From NCBI RefSeq assembly GCF_009765965.1, contig NZ_LMUL01000014.1, positions 582,815-646,814 on the forward strand: DNA of 64,000 nucleotides. The letters run 5' to 3'. Both the position numbers and the translations under genes were made by a program. Below the pieces are notes generated by a model, which saw nothing but the letters and a program-made list of their open reading frames with translations, ran no database searches and was not told where the DNA came from. Numbering within the stretch: the stretch's first letter is position 1; every line of letters begins with the position of its first letter. This DNA is from Caulobacter sp. S45. GTDB taxonomy: Bacteria > Pseudomonadota > Alphaproteobacteria > Caulobacterales > Caulobacteraceae. Shown piece by piece: positions 44,406 to 58,243 of the stretch.

Positions 44406-45803
44406 TCAAGCGACAGCCTTGGTCTGCACCCGCGTATTCCTCAGGGCGGCGACGAAGTCGTCGCGCCAGGCGGCGACGTCGTTGCGCTGGACGCCTTCCA
44501 TCAGAATCTCCCAGCGGCGCTTGCGTTCCGAGAGGTCCATCGACAGGGCGCGGCGGATAGCGTCGGAGACGTCCTCGCGGCTGTAGGGATTGACGATCAA
44601 GGCCTGGGTCATCTGGGCGGCGGCGCCGGCGAAGCGCGACAGGATCAGCACGCCCGGATCGCGGGGCGACTGGGCGGCCACGTATTCCTTGGCCACCAGG
44701 TTCATTCCATCGCGCAACGGCGTGACCAACCCGACCCGCGCGGCCCTGTACACGCCCGCCAGCTCGTCACGGCCATAGCTGCGGATCACGTAGCGGATCG
44801 GGGCCCAGTTGATGGTCGAGAAGGCTCCGTTGATCCGTCCGGAATGCGCGTCGAGCCGCGCGCGGATATCCTGGTAGGCGTCCACGTTTTCCCGCGAGGG
44901 CGGGGCGATCTGCAGATACTCCACCGACCCCAGGCGCTCCGGGTTGTCGGTCAGGAACTGCTCATAGGCCAACAGGCGTTCCTCCAGGCCCTTGGCGTAG
45001 TCGAGCCGGTCCACGCCCACGATCACCGAACGACCATAGGTGCTGGCGACCATGCGGTCCCAGCTCTGGGCTGCGGTCATGGAGTCGGCGATCTGCTTGA
45101 AGGCGTCGGCGTCTATGCCGATGGGGAAGGCCTGGGCGTGGATGGTGCGGCCGAACGCGCGCACGCGCCCATCCTCCAGCACCTCGCCGTCAGCCTCCTT
45201 GCGCACGTATTCAAGGAAGGCTTCGAGGTAGTCCTCGGTCTGAAAGCCGACAAGATCGTACTGGAACATGGACTCGACGAGTTGACGGTGTCGAGGCAGG
45301 GCGGTGAACAGCTGATGGCTGGGCCAGGGTATGTGGAGGAAGAAGCCGATCGGGTTCGCAACCCCCATGCGCCTAAGCTCGCGCCCCATCGGGATCAGGT
45401 GGTAGTCGTGCACCCAGACCAGGTCTTCGTCATCGATCAGGGGCCGGGCCGTCTCGGCGAAGCGGGTGTTGACCCGTTCATAGCCCTGGCCGTAGGCGCG
45501 CTCGAACGCCGACAGGTCGATCCGGTAGTGGAACAGCGGCCACAGGGTCTCGTTGGCGAAGCCGTTGTAGTATTCTTGGATGTCCTGCTCTTCCAGGTCG
45601 ACCGTGGCGACGGTGACGCCCTCGGTCATCTCGGTGGAGAGCTCGCCGGTGAACTCCGGCGTGGTGCGCCCGCTCCAGCCGAACCAGACGCCCTTGTACT
45701 CCCGAAGCGCCGCGGCCAACGCCATGGACAGGCCGCCCGCGGTGGCGGCGCCCGCCTGCGTCGGCATACTGACACGGTTGGAAATCACGACCAGACGACT
45801 CAA
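44406..45803 (-). CDS. otsA: Trehalose-6-phosphate synthase
   Basis: The 465-residue GT20 enzyme starts at TTG 45803 behind GGGAG, giving MSRLVVISNRVSMPTQAGAA, the canonical N-terminus. It has GGLSMALAAALREYKGVWFG, the catalytic region VWVHDYHLIPMGRELR, VGVDRLDYAKGLEERLLAYE, VTPLRDGMNLVAKEYVAAQ and the nucleotide-binding FAGAAAQMTQALIVNPY. It makes trehalose 6-phosphate from UDP-glucose (or another NDP-glucose) and glucose 6-phosphate. It is divergent from otsB and the GH15 gene across 214 bases, so the pathway is controlled from one bidirectional promoter region. Likely role in osmotic or desiccation protection. Confidence 0.96.
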   Translation of the reverse strand: MSRLVVISNRVSMPTQAGAATAGGLSMALAAALREYKGVWFGWSGRTTPEFTGELSTEMTEGVTVATVDLEEQDIQEYYNGFANETLWPLFHYRIDLSAFERAYGQGYERVNTRFAETARPLIDDEDLVWVHDYHLIPMGRELRRMGVANPIGFFLHIPWPSHQLFTALPRHRQLVESMFQYDLVGFQTEDYLEAFLEYVRKEADGEVLEDGRVRAFGRTIHAQAFPIGIDADAFKQIADSMTAAQSWDRMVASTYGRSVIVGVDRLDYAKGLEERLLAYEQFLTDNPERLGSVEYLQIAPPSRENVDAYQDIRARLDAHSGRINGAFSTINWAPIRYVIRSYGRDELAGVYRAARVGLVTPLRDGMNLVAKEYVAAQSPRDPGVLILSRFAGAAAQMTQALIVNPYSREDVSDAIRRALSMDLSERKRRWEILMEGVQRNDVAAWRDDFVAALRNTRVQTKAVA

Positions 45804-46017
45804 GGACAAGCTCCCGCAATGCTCACAAGGCGGCGCTCGGCCGGCGCGCGGCGATCGGTTCGCCGCTCCGCACACCCGCTGAGCCCCGCGCTTGGGCGGA
45901 CACGAGGCGCCCGCCTCCTACCGAAACCGTTTTGCTGCGCTGCGGTTCAGATCAAAATTCCGATACTGTCGCGATGACGTGCAACACCGATGGAGCGACT
46001 CCCTCCATTTTCCGGAA

Positions 46018-46770
46018 ATGATGATCGACACCCTCCCCCACCCCCTGCTTCGTCCAACGCCGCTACGCCTAGGTGAGATCAGCCTCTTCCTCGATATAGA
46101 CGGGACGCTCGCCGGTTTCGAGGCGACGCCGGAAGCTGTTCAGCCCCTCGCGCGCCGGACCTTGTTGCTGCAACGCCTGGGGCGAGCGCTCGAGGGCAGG
46201 ATCGCGGCGGTGAGCGGCCGCGATCTCACCTCCATCGATCGAATCCTGGAGCGCAGCGTTGGGGCGGCCGCAGGCGTGCACGGCCTGGAGCGCCGTCGAC
46301 CCGACGGAAGCGTGTTGCGCGCCGCGCCACACCCCGCGCTGACGGACGCCAGACAGCAGGCGGAAGCCTTCGCAACCGCGACGCCGGGCGTACTAGTCGA
46401 GGACAAGGGCTTGGCCTTCGCACTGCACTATCGCCAGGCCCCCCAGGCGCGGGCGGCGGTGGAGGCCCTGGCGGCCCTATTGGCCGAAAGCGGCCTCGCG
46501 CTGCAACCCGGCGAAGACGTGATTGAACTGAAGACGCCCGGGACGGACAAGGGCGTGTCGGTGCGCGCCTTCATGGCCGAGCCTCCCTTCGACATGGGTC
46601 TGCCGGTATTTGTCGGCGACGACCTGACCGACGAGCACGCCTTCGCCGCCGCGAAAGCCCTGGGCGGCTTCGGAGTGCTGGTGGGACAGCCGCGCCCCAC
46701 CCTGGCGCGGTATCGACTGGACGGAGTCGAGGACGTGCTGCAATGGCTGGAACGAAGCCTGGAGACGTGA
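46018..46770 (+). CDS. otsB: Trehalose-6-phosphate phosphatase
   Basis: The 250-residue HAD-superfamily enzyme has motif I LFLDIDGTLAGFEA with nucleophile Asp, AAVSGRDLTSIDRIL, GVHGLERRRPDGS and motif IV FVGDDLTDEHAFAAA. It removes phosphate from trehalose 6-phosphate to release trehalose. Two consecutive ATGs (46018, 46021) are possible starts. Its TGA overlaps the ATG of the following GH15 gene by one base, implying coupled translation. It is divergent from otsA. Confidence 0.95.
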   Translation: MMIDTLPHPLLRPTPLRLGEISLFLDIDGTLAGFEATPEAVQPLARRTLLLQRLGRALEGRIAAVSGRDLTSIDRILERSVGAAAGVHGLERRRPDGSVLRAAPHPALTDARQQAEAFATATPGVLVEDKGLAFALHYRQAPQARAAVEALAALLAESGLALQPGEDVIELKTPGTDKGVSVRAFMAEPPFDMGLPVFVGDDLTDEHAFAAAKALGGFGVLVGQPRPTLARYRLDGVEDVLQWLERSLET

Positions 46771-48647
46771 TGCCCCCTTCGCCGACCTCGCCCCTCCCCT
46801 CCCTCCACACCGTAGCGTCAGCCGAAGCCCTGGACCTGGAGCCGCCCAAGCCCAGCCACGAAATGGACCTCGCGCCTATCGGCAACTGTGCGATCAGCGC
46901 CCTGATCGACCGCCAGGGCCGTTACGTCTGGGCCTGCGCCCCCCGCGTGGATAGCGACCCGTTCTTCTCCAACCTGCTGAGCGGCGTCGCTCCAGAGGCG
47001 GAGGACGCCCAGGGCATGTGGTCGGTGGAGGCCGAAGGGGTGGTGGAGACCCGTCAGGCCTATCTGCGCAACACCGCGGTGCTGCGCACCGAACTGGTCT
47101 GTGAAGACGGCGCCACGCTGGAGATCATCGACTTCTGTCCCAGGTTCCGCCGCCACAACCGCATCTATCGGCCCACTGCCTTCGTGCGGATCGTGCGCCC
47201 CCTGTCCGGCGCGCCGCGCATCCGGGTGCGGCTGAAGCCCACCGCCGACTGGGGCGCCCAACTGGCCGAGCGCACCTCCGGCTCCAATCACATCCGCTAT
47301 GTCGGCTCGGACGTGACGCTGCGGCTGAGCACCAACTGCCCGGTCAGCCACGTCACCGAGGCGCGCACCTTCCGCCTGGAAGGGACGCTGGCCTTTTTCC
47401 TAGGCCCGGACGAAGGTTTCTCGGGCGGCTTGCTCAGCACCTGCCTGCAGATGCTGGAGGATACCGAGGCGTCCTGGCGGGAATGGGTGCGAAGCCTGAC
47501 CGTGCCGCTGGAGTGGCAGGAGGCGGTGATCCGCGCCGCCATCGCCCTGAAGATCTGCGCCTACGAGGAGACCGGCGCCATCGTCGCCGCCCTCACCACC
47601 TCGATCCCCGAGGCGCCCGACAGCGGCCGCAACTGGGACTACCGCTACTGCTGGCTACGGGACGGCTACTACGTGGTCCAGGCGCTGAACCGCCTGGGCG
47701 CCGCCGACATCCTGGAGAACTATCTCGGCTATCTGCGCAACATCGTCAGCCAGTCGCGCGGCGGCCACGTCCAGCCCGTCTACGGCGTGGGCATGGAGCC
47801 GGCGATTTACGAACGGACCGTCGACACCCTGCCCGGCTATCGCGGCATGGGGCCGGTACGGGTCGGCAATCAAGCCTACGAGCACCACCAGCACGACGTC
47901 TACGGCCAGATCATCCTGCCCCTGGTCCAGGCCTTCCACGACCAGCGCTTCCTGCGCGAGGCCACGGTCGCCGACTTCGAGGCGCTGGAAAAGGTCGGCG
48001 AGCGCGCCTTCGCCATGCACGACCAGCCCGACGCCGGCCTGTGGGAGTTCCGCACCATAGCGCGGGTGCACACCTACTCCTCGGTGATGTGCTGGGCGGC
48101 GTGCGACCGCCTGGCCAAGACCGCCGACGCTCTAGGATTGACCGAGCGCCGCAACTACTGGCGGGGCCGTGCGCGCACCATTCACGCCCGCATCGAGGCG
48201 GAAGCGTTCAACGCCGAACTGGGCCACTTCACCGGCAGCTTCGGCGGCAAGGAACTGGACGCCAGCCTGCTGCAGCTGGTGGACCTGCAGTTCATGAGCG
48301 CCAGCGACCCCCGCTTCCAGGCGACGGTGGCGGCGGTCGAGACCGACCTGCGGCGCGGCCCCTACATGTTCCGCTACGCCGAGCCGGACGACTTCGGCGC
48401 ACCCGAGACCGCGTTCAATTTCTGCACCTTCTGGTTCATCGAGGCGCTGTACGAGGTCGGCCGCATCGATGAGGCGCGCGAGCTGTTCGAGGAGATGCTG
48501 GCCCGGCGCACCCACGCAGGCCTGCTGACCGAGGACATCGGGCTGAGCGACCGGGCGCTATGGGGCAACTATCCCCAGACCTATTCGCTGGTGGGCCTGA
48601 TCAACTGCGCCGCCCTGCTCAGCCGGCCCTGGTCCTCGATGCGGTAG
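46770..48647 (+). CDS. Glycoside hydrolase family 15 enzyme (trehalase/glucoamylase type)
   Basis: The 625-residue product starts at the ATG overlapping the otsB stop (GGAG five bases upstream). It has an N-terminal beta-sandwich domain with IGNCAISALIDRQGRYVWAC and an (alpha/alpha)6 barrel with NWDYRYCWLRDGYYVVQALN (catalytic-site region), GMGPVRVGNQAYEHHQHDVY and the end TEDIGLSDRALWGNYPQTYS. There is no signal peptide, so it is cytoplasmic. Relatives hydrolyse trehalose or alpha-glucans. Coupling to otsB argues for trehalose as substrate, giving turnover of the same sugar (inference). Confidence 0.9.
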   Translation: MPPSPTSPLPSLHTVASAEALDLEPPKPSHEMDLAPIGNCAISALIDRQGRYVWACAPRVDSDPFFSNLLSGVAPEAEDAQGMWSVEAEGVVETRQAYLRNTAVLRTELVCEDGATLEIIDFCPRFRRHNRIYRPTAFVRIVRPLSGAPRIRVRLKPTADWGAQLAERTSGSNHIRYVGSDVTLRLSTNCPVSHVTEARTFRLEGTLAFFLGPDEGFSGGLLSTCLQMLEDTEASWREWVRSLTVPLEWQEAVIRAAIALKICAYEETGAIVAALTTSIPEAPDSGRNWDYRYCWLRDGYYVVQALNRLGAADILENYLGYLRNIVSQSRGGHVQPVYGVGMEPAIYERTVDTLPGYRGMGPVRVGNQAYEHHQHDVYGQIILPLVQAFHDQRFLREATVADFEALEKVGERAFAMHDQPDAGLWEFRTIARVHTYSSVMCWAACDRLAKTADALGLTERRNYWRGRARTIHARIEAEAFNAELGHFTGSFGGKELDASLLQLVDLQFMSASDPRFQATVAAVETDLRRGPYMFRYAEPDDFGAPETAFNFCTFWFIEALYEVGRIDEARELFEEMLARRTHAGLLTEDIGLSDRALWGNYPQTYSLVGLINCAALLSRPWSSMR

Positions 48648-48659
48648 GGCCGTCGCTGG

Positions 48660-49472
48660 TCAGTCGATGAACGGGCCGATGGGTTTGGGATCGAACGGGC
48701 CGCACGCCACGAATCCCGGATTGAAAAAGTTGGGCTTGCCGTAGGTCAGGGGCGCGCCGTCGGGGCCGAAGACCGCCCCACCCGCCGCCGACAGCACGGC
48801 GTGGCCCGCCGCGGTGTCCCATTCGCAGGTCGGCGAAGGGCGTGGGTAGAGATCCGCCTCGCCGGCCGCCACCAGGCAGAACTTCAGCGACGACCCCACC
48901 GAGACCCGGGTCTCGACCTGGAAATCCGCAAGGTAGGCGTCCGTCCCGGGCGTGCTGTGGGACTTCGAGGCCACGACGACGAGGCGTTCGCCCGGCTGGC
49001 GGACCCGGATCGGGCGTCGCGCGCCCTCGCCCTGCGGACCCACCTCGCTGGCCCAGGCGACCCCCGCAGCCACGTCGGCGGCGTACATGGCCCCACGCGC
49101 CGGCGCATAGACAACGCCAAGGGTCGGTCGGCCGTGCTCCACTAGGGCGACATTGACGGTGAAGTCACCGCGCCGCAGCACGAACTCCTTGGTGCCGTCG
49201 AGCGGGTCGACCAGGAAGAACGCCTCCGCGACATCGGGTATGCGGCCCGCGGCGCATTCCTCTTCGGCCACCACGACGACGCCCGGCGCCAGTTTCGCCA
49301 GCGCCCGCAACAGGATCGCCTCGGCGGCGGTGTCGGCTTCGGTCACAGGCGAGGTGTCCGATTTCACACTGACCGCGAAGTCGGAGCTGTAGATCGCCAG
49401 AATCGCCCTTCCCGCCTCCTGCGACGCCTCGACCAGGCCCTCGAGCAAGGCCTTGCGATCAAGCTCGCCCAT
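48660..49472 (-). CDS. cysQ: 3'(2'),5'-bisphosphate nucleotidase / inositol-monophosphatase family (CysQ-type)
   Basis: The 270-residue product from ATG 49472 (GGAG five bases upstream, better than the ATGs at 49493 and further up) shows the FIG-superfamily metal motifs: SPVTEADTAAEA, VVAEEECAAG, FFLVDPLDGTKEFVLRRGDF and the C-terminal CEWDTAAGHAVLSAAGG. The DPLDGTKEF form is typical of CysQ, which removes PAP formed during sulfate assimilation. Other inositol-phosphatase activities are possible. It is convergent with the GH15 gene. Confidence 0.88.
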   Translation of the reverse strand: MGELDRKALLEGLVEASQEAGRAILAIYSSDFAVSVKSDTSPVTEADTAAEAILLRALAKLAPGVVVVAEEECAAGRIPDVAEAFFLVDPLDGTKEFVLRRGDFTVNVALVEHGRPTLGVVYAPARGAMYAADVAAGVAWASEVGPQGEGARRPIRVRQPGERLVVVASKSHSTPGTDAYLADFQVETRVSVGSSLKFCLVAAGEADLYPRPSPTCEWDTAAGHAVLSAAGGAVFGPDGAPLTYGKPNFFNPGFVACGPFDPKPIGPFID

Positions 49473-49547
49473 CGCTGCTCCGTTTGTCTGCATCGACGCG
49501 GCTTGTGTCACGGCTGAAGCCGGCAGGCGAGCCGCTTCGAGACCCGC

Positions 49548-52244
49548 TCACGCCCGCTCGAGGCGTTCCTTGCGCGAGAGCATGAAGGCCAGTTCGTCCA
49601 CCGAGACCGGCTTGCCGAACAGATAGCCCTGCATGGCATGGACGCCGGCGACCTTGAGGAACTTGCGCTGGGTCTCGGTCTCCACCCCTTCGGCGATGAC
49701 CTTCATGCCGAGCGCCCGGCCGATGCTGACCACGGCGTGGACGATGGTGGCGGCCTGCATGTCGCGCGAGCAGTCGGTAATGAATTCGCGGTCGATCTTC
49801 AGCTTGTCGAACGGATAGCGCCGCAAGTGCCCGAGGCTGGAGTGGCCGGCGCCGAAGTCGTCCAGCGCAACCTTCAGGCCGAGTTCGCGCAGGCGGTCGA
49901 TGTTGCGGCGCACGGCGACTTCGTTCTGGAGGATGGCGGTTTCGGTGATCTCGACCTCCAGGCGGCGAGGATCGTATCCGTGGCGTTCGATCAGCCCGAC
50001 GATGCGATCCACGAAATCCGGTTCCCCGAACTCGATCGCCGACGCATTGAAGGCGACCTGCAGCCCCCGCAGATAACGGGTCTCGGCCAACAGCCGGTCG
50101 ACCACCCAATTGGTGATCCGCGAGATCAGACCGTAACGCTCGGCCACGGGGATAAACATGGCGGGGCTGATCGGGCCCCTGACCGGATGGGTCCAGCGGA
50201 GCAAGGCCTCCACCCCCACGATCCGCTCTCCGTCGCGATCCACCTGGGGCTGGTAAACGAGGCTCATCTCCTCCTCGGCGAGCCCCTTCTCCATCTCGGC
50301 CAGCAGTTCGGCGTCGGCCGCCGGAATGGCGGAGGCCGGCTCGGCCCGGGCCGCTGGCGTGGCCGCCACGCTCGCATGGGCCACGGTCGCGCTCAGCAGG
50401 CTCTGAAGCTCGGCCAGGTCCAGGGCTGTGGGCGCCGTCCCGTTGCGGGCGGCCGTTTCGATGTCCTCAGCCAACTCCGCTACAGCGGTGGCCCCGATAT
50501 TGAAACTCATGGATTTCAGCGCATGCGCCGCCTTGGCGCATCCCTCGGCGTCGCCCTGCGAGGCCGCGTCCATCAACTTGACCACGCTGTCCGGCGCATT
50601 CTCGCGATACAGGCCGTAGACGCGCGACACGAACTCGGTGCGCCCATCCGCCGCCATGGCTTCCAGTTGGGCCGCCACTTGGGGGTCGACCAATCGCGCC
50701 CGCACCTGGGCGGTGCGCACCGGCGCCAGGCCAGACGCGCCGCCGAACGCCGGCGTCTTCCCGATATCGGCGCTGGGATCGTTCAACAATTCGCCCGCCT
50801 GGACCTGGCGCAACAGGGCCGCGAGGTCGCCTCGGCGGAAGGGCTGGATCAGCACCGCCTGGGCGTAACCGGCGCGCTGCAGATCGTGAGGCGCGGCGTC
50901 GCCGTAGATCCCGATGCAGATGGTCGGCACGGCGTCCTGCACCTGACGCCTCAGCGAAGCCGGGTCGGCGATCCGGAGGGCGGCGCGATCGCCCGAGGCG
51001 GACGCCACCGAATAACCCGCGCGCGTCAGATACCGCGACAGCGCGCGGCGGCTCGACATCCCTTGCACCGCGAGATGGACCCGCGCGCCGGCCTTGGGCC
51101 CCTCGGGCCAGGGAGGGGCTGGCTCCAACACCTCGGCCGGCAGGCGGAAGGCGAAGGTGGAGCCCCGCCCGACCTCGCTGTTGACCGACAGGCGACCGCC
51201 CATGGCGTCCACCAGCCGCTTGCAGTTGGCCAGGCCCAGCCCCGCCCTACCGAACACCGCGTTGATCCTGTCCTTTGGAACCCCGACCCCGGTGTCATGC
51301 ACGCAGATACGCACGCCGGCCGTCTCGTCGGGTTCGACCTCGATCAGGACGCCGCCGGTCTCGGTAAGCTTGATGGCGTTGTTGAGCAGGACGCCGATCA
51401 CCTGGCGCAGACGCACCGGATCGGCCGCCAGGCGCGCAGGAACGGCCGGATCGACATAGGCCGCCAGATCGAGGCCCTTGGCCTTCGCCCGCTCCCAGAA
51501 CAGCGTGCAGACATCCTCAACCAACTCGGCAAGGTCCAGGGGGGCCGGGGTCAGATCGACCTTGCCGTCTTCGATAAGAGAAGCCTCGAGCAGATCGTCG
51601 ATACTCGCCAGCAGGCTGGAGCCGGATTTAGCGATGACCTGGGCCAGGCGGCGCTCGCGGACGGGCAACTGGCCCAGGGCCAGCATCTCCGCCATCGCCA
51701 CGACACCGGTCATGGGCGCACGAATCTCATCACCCACGCTGGCCAAGGCGGCGGATCTGGCGTCCTTGGCCAGGCGAAGGTCCGAGGAGATCGAAGCGAC
51801 CTCGTCTTCAAGGCCCGCCACATGCGCGGCGATGGAGACGTCGCGAGCGCGAATCTCGCCCAGCATGCGGTTCACGCCGTCGACGAGATCGCCGATCTCG
51901 CCCCCCGCAGCCACCTCGTCAGGACCACGGAGCAACTCGCCCGCCTTACGCTCCGCCATGGAGCGGGTCAGGGCGACGATCGGACCCGTGATCGTCCGCT
52001 GCATACGCCAGGCGACCGCGAGACCCAACATCAAGGCCAGGATGGCGGCGACAAGGCTGGCGGCGAGGCTCGCCGCCAGGGACCCCGGGGCCGCGCCGAC
52101 GTGTCCGATCAGGATCAGCACGCCAGGAACGAGGGCGACCGCGACGCCTACGGAAACGATCACCAGGGCGGCCAGCTTTTCGCGTACGGTGCGGGGGCGC
52201 GCCAATCTGCGCTCCTCCGCACGCCTACGCGGCGCTGCCGCCAT
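49548..52244 (-). CDS. Membrane hybrid signalling protein: degenerate histidine kinase + pseudo-receiver + Hpt + EAL phosphodiesterase
   Basis: The 898-residue product has two N-terminal membrane helices (about 25-48 and 55-80) and a HAMP region (about 81-135). A DHp-like helix follows whose H-box reads SVGDEIRAPMTG: Asp172 stands where the phospho-accepting His should be. The ATPase-like domain keeps LLNNAIKLTE and DTGVGVP but has a very short lid before GLGLAN. A receiver-like domain (about 386-485) lacks a clear phospho-Asp and has IQPF in place of KPF. An Hpt domain has intact His574 in AAHALKSMSF. The C-terminal EAL domain (about 645-890) keeps VEALLRW, EITET, DDFGAGHSS, KIDREF and AEGVET, so it should hydrolyse c-di-GMP. 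The phosphate source for the Hpt is unknown. It stands alone. Confidence 0.9.
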   Translation of the reverse strand: MAAAPRRRAEERRLARPRTVREKLAALVIVSVGVAVALVPGVLILIGHVGAAPGSLAASLAASLVAAILALMLGLAVAWRMQRTITGPIVALTRSMAERKAGELLRGPDEVAAGGEIGDLVDGVNRMLGEIRARDVSIAAHVAGLEDEVASISSDLRLAKDARSAALASVGDEIRAPMTGVVAMAEMLALGQLPVRERRLAQVIAKSGSSLLASIDDLLEASLIEDGKVDLTPAPLDLAELVEDVCTLFWERAKAKGLDLAAYVDPAVPARLAADPVRLRQVIGVLLNNAIKLTETGGVLIEVEPDETAGVRICVHDTGVGVPKDRINAVFGRAGLGLANCKRLVDAMGGRLSVNSEVGRGSTFAFRLPAEVLEPAPPWPEGPKAGARVHLAVQGMSSRRALSRYLTRAGYSVASASGDRAALRIADPASLRRQVQDAVPTICIGIYGDAAPHDLQRAGYAQAVLIQPFRRGDLAALLRQVQAGELLNDPSADIGKTPAFGGASGLAPVRTAQVRARLVDPQVAAQLEAMAADGRTEFVSRVYGLYRENAPDSVVKLMDAASQGDAEGCAKAAHALKSMSFNIGATAVAELAEDIETAARNGTAPTALDLAELQSLLSATVAHASVAATPAARAEPASAIPAADAELLAEMEKGLAEEEMSLVYQPQVDRDGERIVGVEALLRWTHPVRGPISPAMFIPVAERYGLISRITNWVVDRLLAETRYLRGLQVAFNASAIEFGEPDFVDRIVGLIERHGYDPRRLEVEITETAILQNEVAVRRNIDRLRELGLKVALDDFGAGHSSLGHLRRYPFDKLKIDREFITDCSRDMQAATIVHAVVSIGRALGMKVIAEGVETETQRKFLKVAGVHAMQGYLFGKPVSVDELAFMLSRKERLERA

Positions 52245-52637
52245 CCATCACACCCCTGATCGAGCACCCGTCCGAAGACACGCGCGCGGCCTGCGCCGCA
52301 ATCCTACATTTCCGAGTTACCCGTGATTAATGACCGTCGCCTTAAGAGGCGCACGGCCGGCTCTCCAGCATTTGGGGCCGAGGTCGGGCTTCAGACGCCT
52401 CATCAATACTGATTAGGCCCTGCCCAGGAGGTTTCCCCGCCCGCGCGTCGACATCCAGCCGTCCCGACCGCGCCGCCTCGATCAATAAGCTCACGCTGTC
52501 ATAGAGATGTCGCCGGGAATCGCTTAAGGCTTGACGTATCCGGGGAAGCGGAGTGACTCCCCGGTCGATATCGACGGAGGCCTGTCTTCAGCCAAGCAGT
52601 CGTTTCGAGCGTAGAACGGGGTGGTGCGGGGGCGTCG
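52245..52637. other. Intergenic region upstream of the HNH gene
   Basis: No gene is seen in about 390 bases. A TTGACG at 52531 is followed by a hairpin CCGGGGA-11 bases-TCCCCGG (52540-52564), and further upstream lie AT-richer patches. It probably contains the promoters of both divergent flanking genes. A small RNA is possible but unsupported. Confidence 0.4.
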
Positions 52638-53198
52638 ATGCACGTCCTCAAGCGGCCGCCGTCAGGTTGGCCGGCCTTGGTGCTCAACGCCGATTTCCGG
52701 CCGCTGTCCTATTACCCTCTGTCGCTGTGGCCGTGGCAGGAAGTGGTGAAGTCGGTCTTCCTGGACCGCGTGGACGTGGTGGCGACCTATGATCAGGTGG
52801 TCCGCTCGCCCTCGTTCGAGATGCGCCTGCCCAGCGTGGTGGCGCTGAAGAGCTACATCGCCCAGGACCGCGCGCCGGCCTTCACCCGCTTCAACCTGTT
52901 CCTGCGCGACGCCTTCAGCTGCCAGTATTGCGGGTCGAGCGAGGACCTCACCTTCGACCATGTGATCCCACGCTCGCGCGGCGGTCGGACCAATTGGGAA
53001 AACATCGTCACCGCCTGCGCGCCCTGCAATCTGCGCAAAGGCGGTCGCACGCCGCGAGAGGCGTCCATGATCCCGGGCCGCCCAGCCAAGCGGCCCAGCA
53101 TGTTCGAACTCCAGGAACTCGGACGACGCTTCCCGCCCAACTTCCTGCACGTGAGCTGGCTGGACTACCTGTACTGGGACATCGAGCTGGAAGCTTAG
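52638..53198 (+). CDS. HNH endonuclease-family protein
   Basis: The 186-residue product has an N-terminal domain of about 85 residues (PALVLNADFRPLSYYPLSLW, then DVVATYDQVVRSPSFEMRLP). An HNH domain follows with two zinc Cys pairs and the signature CQYCGSSEDLTFDHVIPRSR and ENIVTACAPCNLRKGGRTP. This compact form is widespread and single-copy in alphaproteobacteria, not linked to phage or restriction modules, so a housekeeping nucleic-acid role is likely. The ATG at 52638 fits the conserved start. No partner gene is adjacent. Confidence 0.9.
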   Translation: MHVLKRPPSGWPALVLNADFRPLSYYPLSLWPWQEVVKSVFLDRVDVVATYDQVVRSPSFEMRLPSVVALKSYIAQDRAPAFTRFNLFLRDAFSCQYCGSSEDLTFDHVIPRSRGGRTNWENIVTACAPCNLRKGGRTPREASMIPGRPAKRPSMFELQELGRRFPPNFLHVSWLDYLYWDIELEA

Positions 53199-53255
53199 CT
53201 CGGCGCTTCCGCAACCCTCATGCGCCCAACATGGCGCGCATAAGAGCGTTCGCCT

Positions 53256-53657
53256 CTAATACAGCCCGGTCGGGGGCGGCGGCGCGGGCGGCGTAGTGGG
53301 ATTGGGCGGGGCCGGGACCGGCGTCACGGCGGCCACGCTCGGCGGCGCGGCGGGTCCATGATCGTCGCTGTCGTCGTTGTCGTCGCTATCGTCCTTGGCG
53401 ACCGCCGTATGCTTCGGGTGCAGGGCCGACTGCAGCTCCTCCTGCGCGATCTTGCGGATGAAGGCCTCGTCCGGGGCCGCGTTGACCGCCTCGGGAATCG
53501 GGCTGGCGGTCTTGGCGGCCAGGGTGGGCGTGGCGTTTCCCGCGCTCTGACCACCGCCGCCCGGCGCCGCCGACGCCCGGCTATAGCCGAGATACGAGCC
53601 AAGGACGGCCGCGACCACGAGGGTGAAGGCGGCGAGCCAAACCGTGCTTCTGGACAT
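53256..53657 (-). CDS. Small Pro/Asp-rich membrane-anchored or secreted protein
   Basis: The 133-residue product from ATG 53657 (an ATG three codons earlier is equally possible) has one N-terminal hydrophobic segment (VWLAAFTLVVAAVLGSYLGY). A Gly/Ala/Pro stretch follows, then a short helical part (AAPDEAFIRKIAQEELQSAL), an acidic run (DDSDDNDDSDDHG) and a Pro-rich end. No family recognised. The acidic run could bind cations. It lies between the HNH gene (convergent) and gltB (same strand). Confidence 0.6.
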   Translation of the reverse strand: MSRSTVWLAAFTLVVAAVLGSYLGYSRASAAPGGGGQSAGNATPTLAAKTASPIPEAVNAAPDEAFIRKIAQEELQSALHPKHTAVAKDDSDDNDDSDDHGPAAPPSVAAVTPVPAPPNPTTPPAPPPPTGLY

Positions 53658-53722
53658 GCTGGTCATGGGGCCAGTCTACCTTTCTCCGGGCCTGACCGGA
53701 AGCCTCAGGCGCCGATCAAGCT

Positions 53723-58239
<4,517 letters not shown>

Positions 58240-58243
<4 letters not shown>

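Noticed and set aside
49638-52259. 873-codon frame antisense to the kinase/EAL gene
   Set aside because: Mirror of GC3 bias, with no recognisable motif, while the opposite strand has ordered domains.
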